The notes beneath the pieces are model-generated. The model had not been told where the DNA came from and did no database searches. It saw only the letters and a program-made list of their open reading frames with translations. Of a stretch of 8,494 nucleotides of DNA, positions 7,344 to 8,494 are shown piece after piece; position 1 is the first letter of the stretch, and each line of letters starts with the position of its first letter. The DNA lies in the NCBI GenBank assembly GCA_946482335.1, contig CAMLRG010000224.1:1-8494 (forward strand), written 5' to 3'. The position numbers were made by a program, and so were the translations under genes. This stretch comes from an uncultured Duganella sp. Lineage in GTDB: Bacteria; Pseudomonadota; Gammaproteobacteria; Burkholderiales; Burkholderiaceae.

Positions 7344-8494
7344 CGCGGTTCCCCCAGCCATGGCATGGCGGCCGGTGCCGGCGCGCGCATCGCCGGCGCC
7401 AGGGACGCCTGCGCCACGCTGGCGGCGCCGCGCAGCGCCAGGCGGTAGCGGCGGTCGGACGCGGCCAGCAGCCCGCCCAGCGCGAACAGCGCGCAGCCGC
7501 CCCAGATCCAGCCGACGAAAGGCTTGAGCTGGATGCGCAGCAGCCAGCGGCCGTCGCCGGTGGCGTCACCCAGCGAGACGTACAGGTCGCGCAGCAAGCC
7601 GCGCTCGATGGCCGCTTCGGTCATGCTGTCCTGCGCCACCATATAGCGGCGTTGTTCGGGTTGCAGCAGTGCCACCGGCCGGCCCTGGTACGCCACCGCC
7701 ACGCTGGCGCGCAAGGCCGTGTAATTCGGACCACGCGCCTGTTCCAGCGTGTGCAGCGTGAAACGGTAGCCGCCCAGCGCCGCCTGCTGGCCCGGCGCCA
7801 GCACTACATCCTGCACCAGTTCATGGCCCTTGACCATGGTGACCCCGATGACGAACACGCCCAGGCCGGCATGCGCCGCCAGCATGCCCCACCAGGCGCG
7901 CGGCTGGCGCGCCAGGCGGCCCCGCTGGCGCAGCAATTGCCAGCACGTGCCGAGCAGGATCCAGGCCGCCAGCAGCAGTCCGAGCGCCACCATGGGCGAG
8001 CTGCGCAACAGCAGGGCCGCGCCGCCCGCCATGCCCAGCGCGATTGCGGCCGGCCAGCGCAGGCGGCGCAGCAGTTGCCCCGGCGTGCCATGGCGCCAGC
8101 CGGCGAAGGGCCCGGCTGCCGCCAGCAGCAGTACCGGCAGCATCATCGGCACGAAGACTTTCTCGAAGTACGGCGGTCCGACGGAAATCTTGCCGGCGCC
8201 AAGCGCATCGAGCACCAGGGGATACAGTGTGCCCAGCATCACGGTGCCGGCAGCGGCCAGCATCGCCACGTTTTGCAGCAGCAGCAGCGATTCGCGCGAG
8301 AACGGCGCCAAGCCGGTGCGCTGGCGCAGGCGCGGCGCGCGCCAGGCGTACAGCAGCAGCGAGCCGCCGACCACCAGCGCCAGGTAGGCCAGGATGAAGG
8401 CGCCGCGGCGCGGGTCGCTGGCGAAGGCATGCACCGAGCTCAGCACGCCCGAGCGCACCAGGAAGGTGCCCAGCAGCGACAGCGAGAACGCCAG
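7340..8494 (-). CDS. ccmF: CcmF, cytochrome c haem-lyase membrane subunit (C-terminal part, 5' end outside window)
   Basis: 384 residues are visible; full CcmF is about 650, so the N-terminal part with the WWD haem-handling domain lies beyond the right edge. The frame is open to base 8494 and reads LAFSLSLLGTFLVRSGVLSS then VHAFASDPRRGAFIL, the CcmF block carrying a periplasmic haem-ligand histidine. Several membrane helices follow, then LAAHAGLGVFVIGVT, where the family has a membrane-embedded histidine, a periplasmic domain (GPNYTALRASVAV), and the signature SMTEAAIERGLLRDLYVSLGD with KPFVGWIWGGCALFALGGLL and ASDRRYR near the end. CcmF takes haem from CcmE and attaches it to apocytochrome c with CcmH and CcmI. 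The related nitrite-reductase paralogue NrfE is possible from sequence alone, but the ccmGHI neighbours favour CcmF. The stop overlaps ccmG by ATGA. ccmABCDE probably lie further upstream. Confidence 0.94.
   Translation of the reverse strand: MAFSLSLLGTFLVRSGVLSSVHAFASDPRRGAFILAYLALVVGGSLLLYAWRAPRLRQRTGLAPFSRESLLLLQNVAMLAAAGTVMLGTLYPLVLDALGAGKISVGPPYFEKVFVPMMLPVLLLAAAGPFAGWRHGTPGQLLRRLRWPAAIALGMAGGAALLLRSSPMVALGLLLAAWILLGTCWQLLRQRGRLARQPRAWWGMLAAHAGLGVFVIGVTMVKGHELVQDVVLAPGQQAALGGYRFTLHTLEQARGPNYTALRASVAVAYQGRPVALLQPEQRRYMVAQDSMTEAAIERGLLRDLYVSLGDATGDGRWLLRIQLKPFVGWIWGGCALFALGGLLAASDRRYRLALRGAASVAQASLAPAMRAPAPAAMPWLGEPR

Noticed and set aside
6763..7569. A 268-codon minus-strand frame overlapping ccmG
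   Set aside because: Out-of-frame shadow of ccmF, ccmG and ccmH; Arg/Ala-rich without motifs, while ccmG in the other frame has a complete thioredoxin fold.

Overview
The window reads as a high-GC proteobacterial chromosome segment, most likely a betaproteobacterium of the Massilia/Duganella/Oxalobacteraceae kind. That placement is inferred from overall protein resemblance, split ccmH and ccmI genes, and the napEDABC gene set; no rRNA or other marker is present to prove it.

Layout. Bases 3-1262 (+ strand) hold the 3' part of a gene for a large outer-membrane beta-barrel protein resembling the DUF5916 family. A 56-bp convergent gap with a near-perfect inverted repeat follows. Everything else lies on the minus strand as one compact array, read from right to left: ccmF (partial, running off the right edge), ccmG, ccmH, ccmI, a 70-bp gap with two tandem hairpins, then napE, napD, napA, napB, napC. 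Neighbours mostly overlap by ATGA or ATGGCTGA, or are 9-11 bp apart, so translation is probably coupled through most of the array.

Function. NapA (Mo-bis-MGD, one 4Fe-4S) and NapB (diheme c) form periplasmic nitrate reductase. NapC (tetraheme, membrane-anchored) passes electrons from quinol. NapD is the Tat-peptide chaperone for NapA, and NapE is a small membrane protein of unclear role. CcmF, G, H and I are the haem-ligation and apocytochrome-handling arm of System I cytochrome c maturation, which NapB and NapC need for their six CXXCH haem sites. No napF, napG or napH is present, so this is the quinol-NapC-NapB-NapA type of system.

I see no undescribed system. The best oddities are in the ccm half. 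CcmH has no N-terminal signal peptide and no room for one, because an in-frame stop lies five codons upstream of its start. CcmI has only about 15 residues between its two N-terminal membrane helices, where most relatives have a longer cytoplasmic loop. The ccm-before-nap order and the hairpins at the ccmI-napE junction are also worth a look.
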